A stretch of DNA of 64,000 bases from an uncultured Carboxylicivirga sp. GTDB taxonomy: Bacteria > Bacteroidota > Bacteroidia > Bacteroidales > Marinilabiliaceae. Shown piece by piece: positions 1 to 9,781 of this stretch. Positions within the stretch are counted from its first letter, which is position 1, and each line of letters begins with the position of its first letter. Location of the stretch: assembly GCA_947491945.1 (NCBI GenBank), contig CANLLN010000026.1:1-64000 (forward strand). The letters run 5' to 3'. Below the pieces are notes generated by a model. The model saw nothing but the letters and a program-made list of their open reading frames with translations, was not told the origin of the DNA and did no database searches. The position numbers and the translations under genes are program-made.

Positions 1-807
1 TGTATTTCATACCTGAAGATACAAAATATCTGATCTCGTGATTCTATAAATAGGAGGTTTTTAGACAGTCTGACGGCTTGCACATATGTTCTACTGAACA
101 GTTTTATGACTGTATAATCAAACTTAATTGTTTTATATTCGTGGATGAAATTGGTACAATCAACTAATCAATCAGATAATCGGCACTAAGCTGTTTATGC
201 GTCATATTCGAAATCATCCATTTTGCAATAACAATATTTCAATTGAGCATTTTAAATCCGACCATACCATTGACTTTTGATACTTTTAACTGACCTCTAA
301 TCATTCCCATAGCTTCACTTTAATTGGGTAATATTTTTTACAGTTTAATAACACGCTATAAATTATATGCAAAGGTTATTTCACCCGGAAACTTTATCTT
401 TGATTCTTTACTATTTGTATCCAGCTTTCAATCTGACGTTTCGTTTTCTTAGCATTTATCTAAACATACATGCAAGCCTATGAAACTTCTTCAGTGCAGA
501 TATGTTATTTTTTGCAAAACACAATTTAAATTCTTTAATAAGGGTCATTATTCAATTCATAACAGGTCCTTTGTATTCAGTTTGTTTTTTATGTACTTAC
601 GCATTGTATGAATAGTATTTCTATTTACAGGTGTCCAATATAATAAATAGCAACACCTTGAGTCGTTTATTTTGTCAGGTATGGAGAAGCTAAACGCCTG
701 GAGAACAGTTGTTATATCTGATATGAGAAAGAAAATTCAAGTGTAGAAATAATAAAGCTATCTAAAAGTTTTTTTCTAAAAGTGCCTACTTAATTATAAA
801 TAATATC
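1..807. other. Decayed AT-rich region without a supported gene
   Basis: No open frame of useful length is present on either strand. On the minus strand around 180-310 a short stretch reads like degenerate coding sequence interrupted by stop codons, but I cannot assign it to a family. The DNA is very AT-rich and resembles eroded mobile or intergenic sequence next to the IS982 relic. Confidence 0.5.
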
Positions 808-1836
808 AATCAAGGGTTGAATTAATAAGTAAAAAAGTGACGTAAAAGTTTGATAATCAGAGTATTTAAATCGGCTAAACTCTTGAATTTCAGTACCTTA
901 GGATTGTTTCCGAAGCAGCTTTTAGATATGATTCTCAAGGATAAGGACCACAATTTAATAAGAATATACAACTTAGTCTGTGACTATTTTGACGAATTAT
1001 GATATGACTGTGAACAGTTCAGCAATAATAACAAACCAGAGTTTACTGACCAGGAGGTAATGACGATATACCTTTTCGGTATCCAATATCAAGGATAAAC
1101 CAAAATAAAGCAGATTCACAAATTTGCTTGTGATTACCTATCGGATTGGTTTCCTAAGCTAGGTTCTTACCAGGCATATAACAATCGCTTAAATCGATTG
1201 GATGGTGCATTTTCCAGGTTGTCAGAGTTATTGTTTAGGGATTTCCAACCTGATGATTGCATAATCAACCAGAATTTACTGGATTCTATGCCAATCAATA
1301 CTTGTTCGGGTAAACGAAATGGGAAGGTAGCACGGGAAATAACAGACAAAGGATATTGTTCCACAAAAGGGCTATACTACTATGGTATGAAGTTACACAT
1401 GTTGGGTTTCAGAAGACAAGGAACTTTGCCGTTCCCTGAGCAAATACTTTATACTCCGGCATCAGTAAACGATATTAATGTCTACAAGGAAGCTTGGTCA
1501 CAAATGTATGACCGGACTTTCTTTGGCGACAAAATATACATGAATCATGTATTTAATGAGCGAATGAAAATAATGTATAATTCAGAAATGTTGACTCCGA
1601 TTAAGGCTGTAAAAGGCATGTCCGATATCATCAAGCAAAGGATAAAAGCTGCAGATGATTTATTTTCTACAGCTGCTTCCAGAGTGAGGCAGCCCATCGA
1701 AGCCATGTTCTCCTGGCTTATTGAGAAAACAGATATCCAGCGAGCAAGTAAGGTTAGGGCAACCAAAGGCCTGATAGTACATGCCTTTGGGAAGCTATCT
1801 GCTGCGTTTCTTAATTATGCTTTTTAACCCTTGATT
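808..1836 (+). mobile_element. Relic IS982-family element with terminal inverted repeats
   Basis: An 11-bp perfect inverted repeat bounds a unit of about 1.03 kb: AATCAAGGGTT at 808-818 and AACCCTTGATT at 1826-1836. This is the size expected for an IS982-family element. The transposase inside carries two in-frame stops, so the copy should not move by itself. I see no convincing target duplication at the exact borders; the true inverted repeat may be a few bases longer. A second, inverted and more damaged relative lies at 15.8-16.4 kb. Confidence 0.7.
928..1827 (+). pseudogene. IS982-family transposase, broken by two stop codons
   Basis: The frame opens with ATG at 928 and reads as an IS982-type DDE transposase to the stop at 1825-1827. 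It is interrupted by TGA at 1000-1002 and TAA at 1096-1098, both in frame, so the lesions are nonsense changes and not frameshifts. The longest intact remnant begins at 1198 (209 residues). It keeps the motif REITDKGYCSTKGLYYYGMK and the late RQPIEAMFSWLIEK segment typical of the catalytic half. The N-terminal part matches the minus-strand copy near 16 kb (CDYFDEL, NNKPEFTDQE), which confirms that this is one interrupted gene. Confidence 0.85.
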
Positions 1837-1848
1837 CGAATAAATATT

Positions 1849-1856
1849 TAATTTTG
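1849..1856 (+). promoter_or_regulatory. Possible -7 element for the sigma factor gene
   Basis: TAATTTTG fits the Bacteroidota -7 consensus TAnnTTTG and lies 13 bp outside the right end of the IS982 relic, 23 bp before the proposed sigma coding start. No TTTG is seen 19-21 bp upstream; that position falls in the IS end. Any promoter here would therefore be a hybrid of IS and chromosomal DNA. Confidence 0.35.
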
Positions 1857-1878
1857 CACACAACAGTGTTTTTGATGT

Positions 1879-2448
1879 ATTATCTTAACAGAAGATGAAT
1901 TCAGGAAATTCAAATCGGGCGAAACACAATTATTTAAGCAGGTTTTTGATAGCTTTTATAAAGGCTTATTTTTATTTGCTAAAAAGTATATTCATGATGA
2001 TGTCGCCATTGAAGACCTTCTGCAAGAGGTTTTTACCATGCTGTGGGAGAAGAAGAACACCTTAAATGATGTTAATTCAGTGAAAGCTTTTTTGTATGTC
2101 AGTGTTCGTAATAAGGCGCTTAATACATTACGCCATCAAAAGGTAGTAGATGAACATCAACGAGAAATGATTCAAGTATTGCAAGGTGAAGACTTTTATA
2201 AGAATAATTTGATTGAAGAGGAAACTTATCGATTATTATTGGCAGCCATAGATTTGCTTCCCGAACCAACTCTGCAAATTTGCAGGATGGTAATGAATGG
2301 AGTTCGGAATGTTGATATAGCTGATGAATTGGAAATTTCTACTAGTACTGTGAAATATCATAAACGGCAGGCATTTGCTTTTCTTCGAGAAAAATTAGGA
2401 GAACAAGTGTTTTTGTTGGCCTTCCTAATAAGTTTATTTGAGAATTAA
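1879..2448 (+). CDS. ECF RNA polymerase sigma factor (FecI-like), unusual start
   Basis: This is a group-4 sigma factor of about 189 residues that would pair with the FecR anti-sigma factor downstream. Region 2 is clear (FYKGLFLFAKKYIHDD, then IEDLLQEVFTMLWE), and region 4 carries a helix-turn-helix near the C-terminus (VDIADELEISTSTVKYHKRQ). The first in-frame ATG is at 2038, inside region 2.2, so it cannot be the native start. Homologous sequence continues upstream to an in-frame TGA at 1873-1875, with no ATG, GTG or TTG between. The likely start is therefore ATT at 1879 (giving ILTEDEF) or an adjacent codon. An out-of-frame ATG at 1874 reads only seven codons. The IS982 relic ends 42 bp upstream and may have damaged the original 5' end. 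The gene could be functional at low level or a decaying gene. Confidence 0.8.
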   Translation: MILTEDEFRKFKSGETQLFKQVFDSFYKGLFLFAKKYIHDDVAIEDLLQEVFTMLWEKKNTLNDVNSVKAFLYVSVRNKALNTLRHQKVVDEHQREMIQVLQGEDFYKNNLIEEETYRLLLAAIDLLPEPTLQICRMVMNGVRNVDIADELEISTSTVKYHKRQAFAFLREKLGEQVFLLAFLISLFEN

Positions 2449-2702
2449 GTACTTAATAATTATTGGCTTTGGTGATTTATTCTTGTAAAATACATAGAGT
2501 CAAGTCAGAAGCTTGGTGCTTGGTTGGATGGTATATGCGATTGTTGGAAATTTATTTTAAGAAATGTTTGCAAATACCTACTGTTTTAGAGGGATAATGA
2601 TATCAATTGTTCTCCATTCATTAAAGACACTCTAAAAAAAACTACATATTCATTGACCCTTTTTAGTTTTCAGGGTTCTTAGTAACTGAACAAGATATAT
2701 AA

Positions 2703-3917
2703 ATGGATAGAACAAAACAATATATTAGAATATCAGCCTTACTTGCCAAACGACAATCCAATGCCATTACCAAAAATGAAGAACAGTATTTGAAGGCATG
2801 GGTAAAAGAGGAAGAGAGCAATAAAAGCGCTCACGATTCATTTTTGTCTGATTTTAACCTGGAAAAAAAACAACAAGCTTACGATCAAATTGATGCAGAT
2901 AGAGTCTGGGAGCGCATAAAAGATGAACTTCCAACAGGCTTATTTTATGTGCAAACAAAAAACATTGAGTTATGGAAGCATGTTAGCCGTATTGCTGTGG
3001 TTGTATTAATAACTTTTGGAATAGGACTTAGTATTTACATGCTTGATAAAAGATTGAGTAGTCAGGGGTATCGCTTGGCAGAACAATTGGAACCTGGCAC
3101 AGAAAAAGCAATTCTGGTTATGGAAGACGGAGCAATGCATGATCTGGAATTGATGACGGATACAACATTGACTCAAAAAAATGGCTTGGCAGTATTAAAT
3201 TCTAGTAAGAAGCTTTCTTATGATTTTAAACCAGAACATCAGATTAAAGAAGAAAAAATGGAGTGGCATAAGTTGATAGTTCCTCGAGGAGGTATGTATC
3301 AATTAAAATTAGCAGATGGTACAAATGTATGGTTGAATGCTGATTCTGAATTAGAGTTTACGAATTATTTTACAGGTGATGTTCGTAAAGTTAAGTTGAA
3401 AGGAGAAGCCTATTTTGAGGTATCAAAAGACTATACAAAGCCATTTGTTGTAGAAACACAAGCCATGGACGTTAGGGTATATGGTACTCAATTTAATATT
3501 AAAGCCTATGATGAAGAAAAAATAACTGAAACAACATTGTTAGAAGGTAGTGTAAAGGTTTTTTTGAAGAATGCAGGAGGCGTTCTTGATGAGCAAATGC
3601 TTAAGCCTGATATGCAGATGCATTTTGCACATGGGCAGACAAAAGGAGATATAAAAACAGTGAAGTCAGGTAATTATGCCGCATGGAAAGATGGTATGTT
3701 TCGTTTTAACAATGAGGAGTTAGGTAGTATTATTAGCCAACTGTCGCGTTGGTATAGTATTGATGTTTTTTACCAAGAACAGGATATTAAAGAAATACGC
3801 TTTACTGGCGAAATGAAACGTTTTGAGAATTTGAATACAATATTAAATCTATTAGAAATTGGCTCTGGAATTGAGTTTCAAATTGATGACAGAACATTAG
3901 TAGTGAGTAAAAAATAA
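2703..3917 (+). CDS. FecR-family anti-sigma factor
   Basis: This 404-residue inner-membrane protein would hold the upstream ECF sigma factor inactive until signalled by the SusC receptor. Residues 1-90 form the cytoplasmic sigma-binding part (with DADRVWERIKDEL). A single transmembrane helix spans about 95-114 (IAVVVLITFGIGLSIYML). The FecR domain lies at about 190-290 and includes GTNVWLNADSELEF and KLKGEAYFEV. The C-terminal DUF4974 domain covers about 325-404 (DGMFRFNNEELGSIISQLSR). Length and architecture are normal for the family. It is separated from the sigma gene by 254 bp and is followed by a hairpin before susC. Confidence 0.93.
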   Translation: MDRTKQYIRISALLAKRQSNAITKNEEQYLKAWVKEEESNKSAHDSFLSDFNLEKKQQAYDQIDADRVWERIKDELPTGLFYVQTKNIELWKHVSRIAVVVLITFGIGLSIYMLDKRLSSQGYRLAEQLEPGTEKAILVMEDGAMHDLELMTDTTLTQKNGLAVLNSSKKLSYDFKPEHQIKEEKMEWHKLIVPRGGMYQLKLADGTNVWLNADSELEFTNYFTGDVRKVKLKGEAYFEVSKDYTKPFVVETQAMDVRVYGTQFNIKAYDEEKITETTLLEGSVKVFLKNAGGVLDEQMLKPDMQMHFAHGQTKGDIKTVKSGNYAAWKDGMFRFNNEELGSIISQLSRWYSIDVFYQEQDIKEIRFTGEMKRFENLNTILNLLEIGSGIEFQIDDRTLVVSKK

Positions 3918-3938
3918 AGTAATAAACTTAATAATAAA

Positions 3939-3972
3939 AACCCGGAGCGATGCGCCAACAACATTCCGGGTT
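3939..3972 (+). terminator. Hairpin between fecR and susC
   Basis: AACCCGGA (3939-3946) and TCCGGGTT (3965-3972) form a perfect 8-bp stem with an 18-nt loop, 22 bp after the fecR stop. No long T run follows, so it is more likely an mRNA processing or attenuation structure than a strong terminator. Confidence 0.5.
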
Positions 3973-4022
3973 AAAACTGAATACGAATGTATTCAATGTT
4001 GAATTTAATTCATTACAAATTT

Positions 4023-7000
4023 ATGGAAAAAAAAATGAATTCGAACTTCCTATGGTATAATTGGAAGTATCGGAAAATCTATTGGATTATGAACAATGTG
4101 TTTATTCTTTTATTTGCGTTTCAGTTGAGCGTCTTTGCCAAAGGAATTTCTCAGGAAGTGAAAAAAGCAAGTTATAAGAATGCTACCTTGGTTGAGGTGT
4201 TTGAAGACCTTAAGGATCAATCAGGCTATGGTATACTTTACCGAATGAATGATTTATCGCCTGATGTGAGAGTAAATTTTTATAAGGAAAATTCAACAGC
4301 TACTGAGGTTCTCAATGAAGCCCTTAAGGGAACAGGTTTGAATTTCCGTGTGCAGGATGATGTTATTGTAATTTATAAAGATGCTGTTAATGCAGGTGTT
4401 CAGAATGAAAAAGTAGTAACAGGTAAGGTAACCGATGCAAGAGGCGAACCAATACCTGGAGCTAACGTTATTCTTGAAGGGTATAACACAGGAACAATCA
4501 CGGATAGTAATGGTAATTTTAATCTAAAGGTATCTGAGAATACTGGAGTAATTAGAGTTTCTTTTATAGGCTTTAAAATCGAAAAAGTAAATTACCAGCT
4601 TGAAGTACCTGTGAATATTATTTTGACAGAAGACTTTGCGGATATTGGGGAAGTCCAAATCGTAGCTTATGGGGAGCAAAAGAAAAAATTAGTGTCAGGG
4701 TCTATATCTTCCATTAAGGCTGATGCTTTGGAAAATGTGCCAAGTGCGGATATTGCCTCAATGTTGCAAGGCCGTGTTGCTGGATTAGATATTCAGAATA
4801 TTGGAGGTGCTCCAGGTGCTGCGCAAGTACAAACGACCATTAGAGGATATAACGACCTGCTTCGAAACGAAGGTGTTGGTTCTAAGCCATTATGGGTAGT
4901 TGACGGAATACCAATTGAAGATTTAGAAAATAGTACTTCAGGGACTAATTTTCTGAGCGAAATTGACCCTAATATGATCGAAAGCATCGAGGTGTTGAAG
5001 GATGCATCTGCCGCTTCTTTATATGGTTCACGTGCTGGTAATGGTGTGATTTTGGTTACTACCAAAACAGGTAAAAAAGGACGTACGCGCTTAACTGCCA
5101 ATGTTTCTTACACACATAGTTATCGTCAGCAGTCGCCTCCTGCTTATGGCGGTGCATTGCAACGCGAGTATTATGAATTCATAAATAGAAACAATACACC
5201 GGCATGGTATAATAATACCACTGGTGAAGTAGGTTATGCGGAAGGCTACTATGATGCCTATGAAAAGGCTCATGGGCCTGATGGCTATATGTTCAGTGAT
5301 TTGATTTACGATAGTTTTTGGGGGAACGGAAGAAGCTATACCGCTATAGACAGTCCCGTTTATCAGGATTCATTGAATACATTTTACAATAATGCCACTA
5401 ATTGGTATGATGCCTATGATCAAAGTGGACGCGTAGTTAATGCTAATATGCAGGCTAGCGGAGGAGGTGAGACAGTGTTGTACAATATAGGTATTGGATT
5501 TTACGATGAAGAAGGAGTTGTTGTTAATACAGGGTTTACTCGTGGTAACTTAGTTTCTAATTTTACAGTTAAGCCGACCGAGAAGCTACAACTTATTTTG
5601 CGTAATAATTTAAGTTATAATCAGGTAATGGCTAATGGTGTTAATAACATTGGTATTATTGACCCATCTTTGTTAAATCAGACTCCTTATTATCCCGGAC
5701 CCGGAACAAGTTTCTACAAAAGTAAAACCGATGAGTCTTTTGGGCAGGATATGAATAACGAGAATTTTACCATTCGTACCAGTTTGACCTTTCAATATGC
5801 CCTGAATGAGAATTTATCTTTTACCTCGCGTAACGGTTTTGTACTAAACTATTCTAATAATCATGGTTTTATAAACACAAGACATAATCCTTATAAAGAG
5901 TCTACTATTATGGACTACATTTCCATAAATAGGAATATGCTAACAGAGAACATGTTGAACTATACTCGATCGTTTAACGATATGCATAATTTAAGTGTAT
6001 TGGCAGGGGTGACATATGAGGAACTAATTGCTAAGACCTATGCAACCAATGTAACAGGGGGTTCCAGTGATTATGTGCAATGGGTTGTTAGTAATTGGCC
6101 TGGATGGATAGATCGTGGTAATGCCACACATTCGCAAATACAATCGCTGATGTCTGTTAAAACAAACAGAACAGATGCCATTACAATAGGTTATATAGGG
6201 CGATTGAATTACGATTATTTGGAGAAGTATTTGTTTTCATTTAGTTTGCGTCGTGATGGAAGTAGTAAGTTTGGTAAGGCTATTCCATGGGGAACCTTTC
6301 CGGCAGCGAGTGTAGGTTGGATTGTGACGGAAGAGGGGTTTATGTCTGGCCTTTCATACGTCGATTTTCTTAAAATGCGTGCCTCTTATGGAGTAAGCGG
6401 GCAAACCTATAAGCAAGCGTACCTGGCATATGGTTCATATCAAGGTGGCGTAACATTTAATAATAAGCAAACCAACAATATTGTGTCAATGTATAACCCA
6501 GATCTAAGTTGGGAAAGAACTTCACAATGGGATGTTGGTTTTGACGCTGACCTGTTTAATTATCGCTTGGGTTTAACTTTTGATTATTATCTGAAAGAAA
6601 CCACTGATATGATTATGCCCGTAATTACATCGGGGAATCACTCAGCTTTTGAAAAAGTATTCAGAAATTCTGCAGGTATACGTAATTCTGGTGTTGAGTT
6701 AACTTTGAAATTTGACATTTTGCGTGAGGGTGAATTTAACTATGGTTTAACAGCAAATGTGGCGCGCAACTGGAACAAGTTATTGGAAACGTTTGATGGG
6801 CGTGATTATGAAGATAAAATCATTGGTAAGCCTGTATTAGGATTATGGGGTTACGAAGAAGTAGGAATTGCTCAATCCTATGATGATATTCCTTATTGGT
6901 ATGATAATTTAGGAGTAAAGCGTTATTTACAGGCAGGTTCCTCAAAGCCGATGCAGCCCGGTGATATGATTTATGAAGACCAAAATGGAGATAACCGGAT

Positions 7001-7547
7001 AAATTCAGACGATCTGGTTTATTTGGGTTCATCTTTACCAACTTTGGTAGGTGGGTTTGTTCATGAAGTTAGCTATAAAAATTGGGATTTAAGTGTTTTA
7101 ATGAATTATAGTCTGGGACGCAAAGGGTTCGAAACCATTGGACTAGGTGGGCTCAGTCCACGTTTATTAAATATGTCGCAGGTATTGAGAGTAGATCCAA
7201 CAGGTGCTGATTTCTGGACGCCTGAAAATACTAATGCAACATTACCATCTTATTATAAAACGGCATCACCATACAACTATGGAACGTTTACGACAAATGA
7301 TGTAGCTAATCTGGATTATTTCAAAATTAAAACTATCACCTTATCGTATAATTTCGATAAAAAGATGTGTGAAAGCATGGGCTTAGGTGGGCTAAAGGCT
7401 TTTTTTACAGCAGATAATGTGTATTCGTTTCATAATTTGCCACGTTATATTGATCCAGAAAATATTAATCCGCATAGTAACACCTATACATTTTCTAATT
7501 ATCCTTTCCCTACTAAATTAACACTTGGATTAACGGCTAATTTCTAA
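4023..7547 (+). CDS. SusC/RagA-type TonB-dependent receptor with STN signalling domain
   Basis: This is an outer-membrane nutrient importer of about 1174 residues using the ATG at 4023 (MEKKMNSN). An in-frame ATG at 3987 would add 12 residues. A hydrophobic signal segment (NNVFILLFAFQLSVFAKG) is followed by an STN domain (TLVEVFEDLKDQSGYGILYR through FRVQDDVIVIYKD). A carboxypeptidase-regulatory-like domain follows (VTGKVTDARGEPIPGANVIL), then the plug (ADIASMLQGRVAGLDIQN, GNGVILVTTKTGKKG) and a large beta-barrel ending in a terminal Phe. The STN domain is what contacts FecR in trans-envelope signalling, so receptor, anti-sigma and sigma gene form a coherent regulatory set. Cargo cannot be read from sequence. 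The M16 peptidase at the end of the locus points to peptides more than glycans. Confidence 0.95.
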   Translation: MEKKMNSNFLWYNWKYRKIYWIMNNVFILLFAFQLSVFAKGISQEVKKASYKNATLVEVFEDLKDQSGYGILYRMNDLSPDVRVNFYKENSTATEVLNEALKGTGLNFRVQDDVIVIYKDAVNAGVQNEKVVTGKVTDARGEPIPGANVILEGYNTGTITDSNGNFNLKVSENTGVIRVSFIGFKIEKVNYQLEVPVNIILTEDFADIGEVQIVAYGEQKKKLVSGSISSIKADALENVPSADIASMLQGRVAGLDIQNIGGAPGAAQVQTTIRGYNDLLRNEGVGSKPLWVVDGIPIEDLENSTSGTNFLSEIDPNMIESIEVLKDASAASLYGSRAGNGVILVTTKTGKKGRTRLTANVSYTHSYRQQSPPAYGGALQREYYEFINRNNTPAWYNNTTGEVGYAEGYYDAYEKAHGPDGYMFSDLIYDSFWGNGRSYTAIDSPVYQDSLNTFYNNATNWYDAYDQSGRVVNANMQASGGGETVLYNIGIGFYDEEGVVVNTGFTRGNLVSNFTVKPTEKLQLILRNNLSYNQVMANGVNNIGIIDPSLLNQTPYYPGPGTSFYKSKTDESFGQDMNNENFTIRTSLTFQYALNENLSFTSRNGFVLNYSNNHGFINTRHNPYKESTIMDYISINRNMLTENMLNYTRSFNDMHNLSVLAGVTYEELIAKTYATNVTGGSSDYVQWVVSNWPGWIDRGNATHSQIQSLMSVKTNRTDAITIGYIGRLNYDYLEKYLFSFSLRRDGSSKFGKAIPWGTFPAASVGWIVTEEGFMSGLSYVDFLKMRASYGVSGQTYKQAYLAYGSYQGGVTFNNKQTNNIVSMYNPDLSWERTSQWDVGFDADLFNYRLGLTFDYYLKETTDMIMPVITSGNHSAFEKVFRNSAGIRNSGVELTLKFDILREGEFNYGLTANVARNWNKLLETFDGRDYEDKIIGKPVLGLWGYEEVGIAQSYDDIPYWYDNLGVKRYLQAGSSKPMQPGDMIYEDQNGDNRINSDDLVYLGSSLPTLVGGFVHEVSYKNWDLSVLMNYSLGRKGFETIGLGGLSPRLLNMSQVLRVDPTGADFWTPENTNATLPSYYKTASPYNYGTFTTNDVANLDYFKIKTITLSYNFDKKMCESMGLGGLKAFFTADNVYSFHNLPRYIDPENINPHSNTYTFSNYPFPTKLTLGLTANF

Positions 7548-7552
7548 TAATA

Positions 7553-9079
7553 ATGAAGAAGTATATAATTTATTTATTTAGTCTGAGTTTAATTCTGTCA
7601 TCATGCACAGATATGCTCGATATTGAGCCTGAAAACTCTATCACTCATTACAATTACTTTAAAAGTGAGAAGGATTTAATGAGTCTGACATACAGTATGC
7701 AAAATCAATTAAAAGAAGCCTATTTCAGTAATATGCGTATTGCTGAACGGGGGATGGTACAAGCGCACCCTAATCAATTGCCAAAGCAAATTGATTATCA
7801 GTTAATTCTAAAAATTGCTCAGTGGAGTGGTATTGAACGTGATCAGCATTGGGGATACTACTACAAAGTGATTGCTACAGCTAACCTTATTATTGAAAAT
7901 GTCGATGCTGTGCCAATGGAAGACAAACGTAAAGAGTTCTACAAAGGTGTAGCACTGTTTACTCGTGGTTTTTCTTATTTTAATCTGGTACGTAGTTTTG
8001 GTGATTGTATCTATATTACTGAGGTAGATGATATTGAATCAAAGAAGTCTACCCCTTGGAGGCATGTTCTGGATTTGGCTATAGCCGACGTGGAAGAAAG
8101 TGCGAAATACCTTGATATCTGGAGTAAACAAGTGGATGAAGTGGGAGCAGCACTAATTACACGCCAGATTCCTGGTGTAGGTGCTGCATATGCTGTATTA
8201 GCACATATGCATGCTTGGATGGCCACCTTTGGTGGGCAAGAAAATGAATATCTTGAAAAAGCGATTGAGTATACAAACTTGGTTATTAACGGAGATGAGC
8301 GGGGACCTGAGTTTGGATTGGAATCAAACTATGAAGATGTATGTCAACAAAGTATGATTGGAAAGGGGTCCGAAGTAGTTTACTTAATTGATACCAATCA
8401 TGAAGATGGATTGTACTTATTCGAGATTCAAGGACTTACGTTAATTGATGATTATACAGCTTATCCTGTTGAGCCATTTAGTAGTCCAAATGATAACGTA
8501 AACTTAAGACGTGGTATCACCAATGCTAAAGTGGCTGAACTATATCCTGATAGAGATGCAAGGGCACATTCTTACTTTTATAAATATGGACAACCCGATG
8601 CTGACATGAATGCATTGGATTTAGCATATGTATACAAACGCCGGGATCCCTTAGTGGTTTTTAATCCTAATTACAATAGCGACCGCTATGTCCGTACAAA
8701 AGGTGATTATCCTGTATTTCGTTTATCAGGCATTATTTTGTTACGAGCTGAGTTACTGGCATTAGCGGGACAAGATGGAGCTGCCATTGAAGATTTGAAT
8801 ACTATCCGTATTCGTGCAGGAATTGATGTATTTAACTCCGGAAATGAAATCTTGGAAGATGCTATTTTTAGGGAAAGAGAGCGGGAGTTATTGCTCGAAG
8901 GCCATCGTTATTTTGACATCTTACGTGGTAAGAGGTATTTTGAATTACTGCACGGAGATATAAAAGATGTAACCGAGCAGGATGTAGAAGACGGCGCATT
9001 ATTCTTTCCCTATAACATTCATGCTACATACAATAATACACTATTAAAACAAATGCCATTCTGGAGTAAATATTTCTAA
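7553..9079 (+). CDS. SusD/RagB-family nutrient-binding lipoprotein
   Basis: This 508-residue surface lipoprotein forms the lid on the SusC barrel. The signal peptide ends in a lipobox (SLILSSC, Cys 18), and the mature start TDMLDIEPENSITHYNYF is typical for the family. A TPR-like N-terminal half (FYKGVALFTRGFSYFNLVRSFGD) and the C-terminal signature (IRIRAGID, ERERELLLEGHRYFDILRGK) identify SusD. It starts 5 bp after susC, so the two are translationally close and surely co-transcribed. Confidence 0.95.
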   Translation: MKKYIIYLFSLSLILSSCTDMLDIEPENSITHYNYFKSEKDLMSLTYSMQNQLKEAYFSNMRIAERGMVQAHPNQLPKQIDYQLILKIAQWSGIERDQHWGYYYKVIATANLIIENVDAVPMEDKRKEFYKGVALFTRGFSYFNLVRSFGDCIYITEVDDIESKKSTPWRHVLDLAIADVEESAKYLDIWSKQVDEVGAALITRQIPGVGAAYAVLAHMHAWMATFGGQENEYLEKAIEYTNLVINGDERGPEFGLESNYEDVCQQSMIGKGSEVVYLIDTNHEDGLYLFEIQGLTLIDDYTAYPVEPFSSPNDNVNLRRGITNAKVAELYPDRDARAHSYFYKYGQPDADMNALDLAYVYKRRDPLVVFNPNYNSDRYVRTKGDYPVFRLSGIILLRAELLALAGQDGAAIEDLNTIRIRAGIDVFNSGNEILEDAIFRERERELLLEGHRYFDILRGKRYFELLHGDIKDVTEQDVEDGALFFPYNIHATYNNTLLKQMPFWSKYF

Positions 9080-9081
9080 TT

Positions 9082-9777
9082 ATGAAAAAGATAGTTTTTT
9101 TGATGCTGTTAGTTGTATTGGTATCATCATGTAAAAAAGATAATTTCCATTACGATAGATTAGCGGAGGCCAAATTCGATGGTAATATAATGGATTACTT
9201 AAGGTCAGATGATTATAACTGGAGCATGACCGTTGAAATGATTGAACGAGCAGCTACAAATCCTGGTGATGAATATTTAATTGATTTGTTTGAAGGAACA
9301 TCAGATTTAGCTGATTCAATTACATTCTTTGGATTTACAAATCATTCAATCCGTCGCTGGATGTATGATCCAAATCCATGGATTATGATTCCTAATGATG
9401 GGGCACCCGGTCGATTTCCTAAGGATGTATACCAAGAAGTTAGTCAAATTCCTGTGGAGTTGTGTGCATACTTTGTCAAATCGCATATATTACTTGGTGC
9501 CCGTAATAAAGGTTCATTTAATAAGGGTTATATAGACTATACAATTGGTGATATTGTTGGCAAAACACAATTAGATATGTTATACGGCAACTCAATCTTT
9601 GCATGGAAAGAGGACCCTAATACAACTGATGCACCTGGGTTATACCCTGTGACCTTAAAAGTAAGAAATGTGTTAAGATACACCGAGGTAGTAATTGCAA
9701 GTGCAGATATTCATCCAAGCAATGGCTATGTTCATTCTTTGTCATATAAATACACTATTGGACAGATAAATTATTAA
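9082..9777 (+). CDS. Lipoprotein with possible fasciclin-like fold
   Basis: This 231-residue lipoprotein (lipobox VLVSSC, Cys 17) starts 2 bp after susD, so it belongs to the same operon. Short motifs recall fasciclin domains: a start like FDGNIMDYLRSDDYNWSM, and an FFGFTNHSIRRWM segment resembling the FaPTN-type motif. The match is weak and I do not assert a function. Its place suggests a surface accessory that helps capture the SusCD ligand. It is otherwise unrecognised. Confidence 0.75.
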   Translation: MKKIVFLMLLVVLVSSCKKDNFHYDRLAEAKFDGNIMDYLRSDDYNWSMTVEMIERAATNPGDEYLIDLFEGTSDLADSITFFGFTNHSIRRWMYDPNPWIMIPNDGAPGRFPKDVYQEVSQIPVELCAYFVKSHILLGARNKGSFNKGYIDYTIGDIVGKTQLDMLYGNSIFAWKEDPNTTDAPGLYPVTLKVRNVLRYTEVVIASADIHPSNGYVHSLSYKYTIGQINY

Positions 9778-9781
9778 TATT

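Noticed and set aside
2038-2448. Sigma factor starting at the ATG at 2038
   Set aside because: Conserved region 2 sequence continues in frame upstream; a start here would delete half of the core-binding helix.
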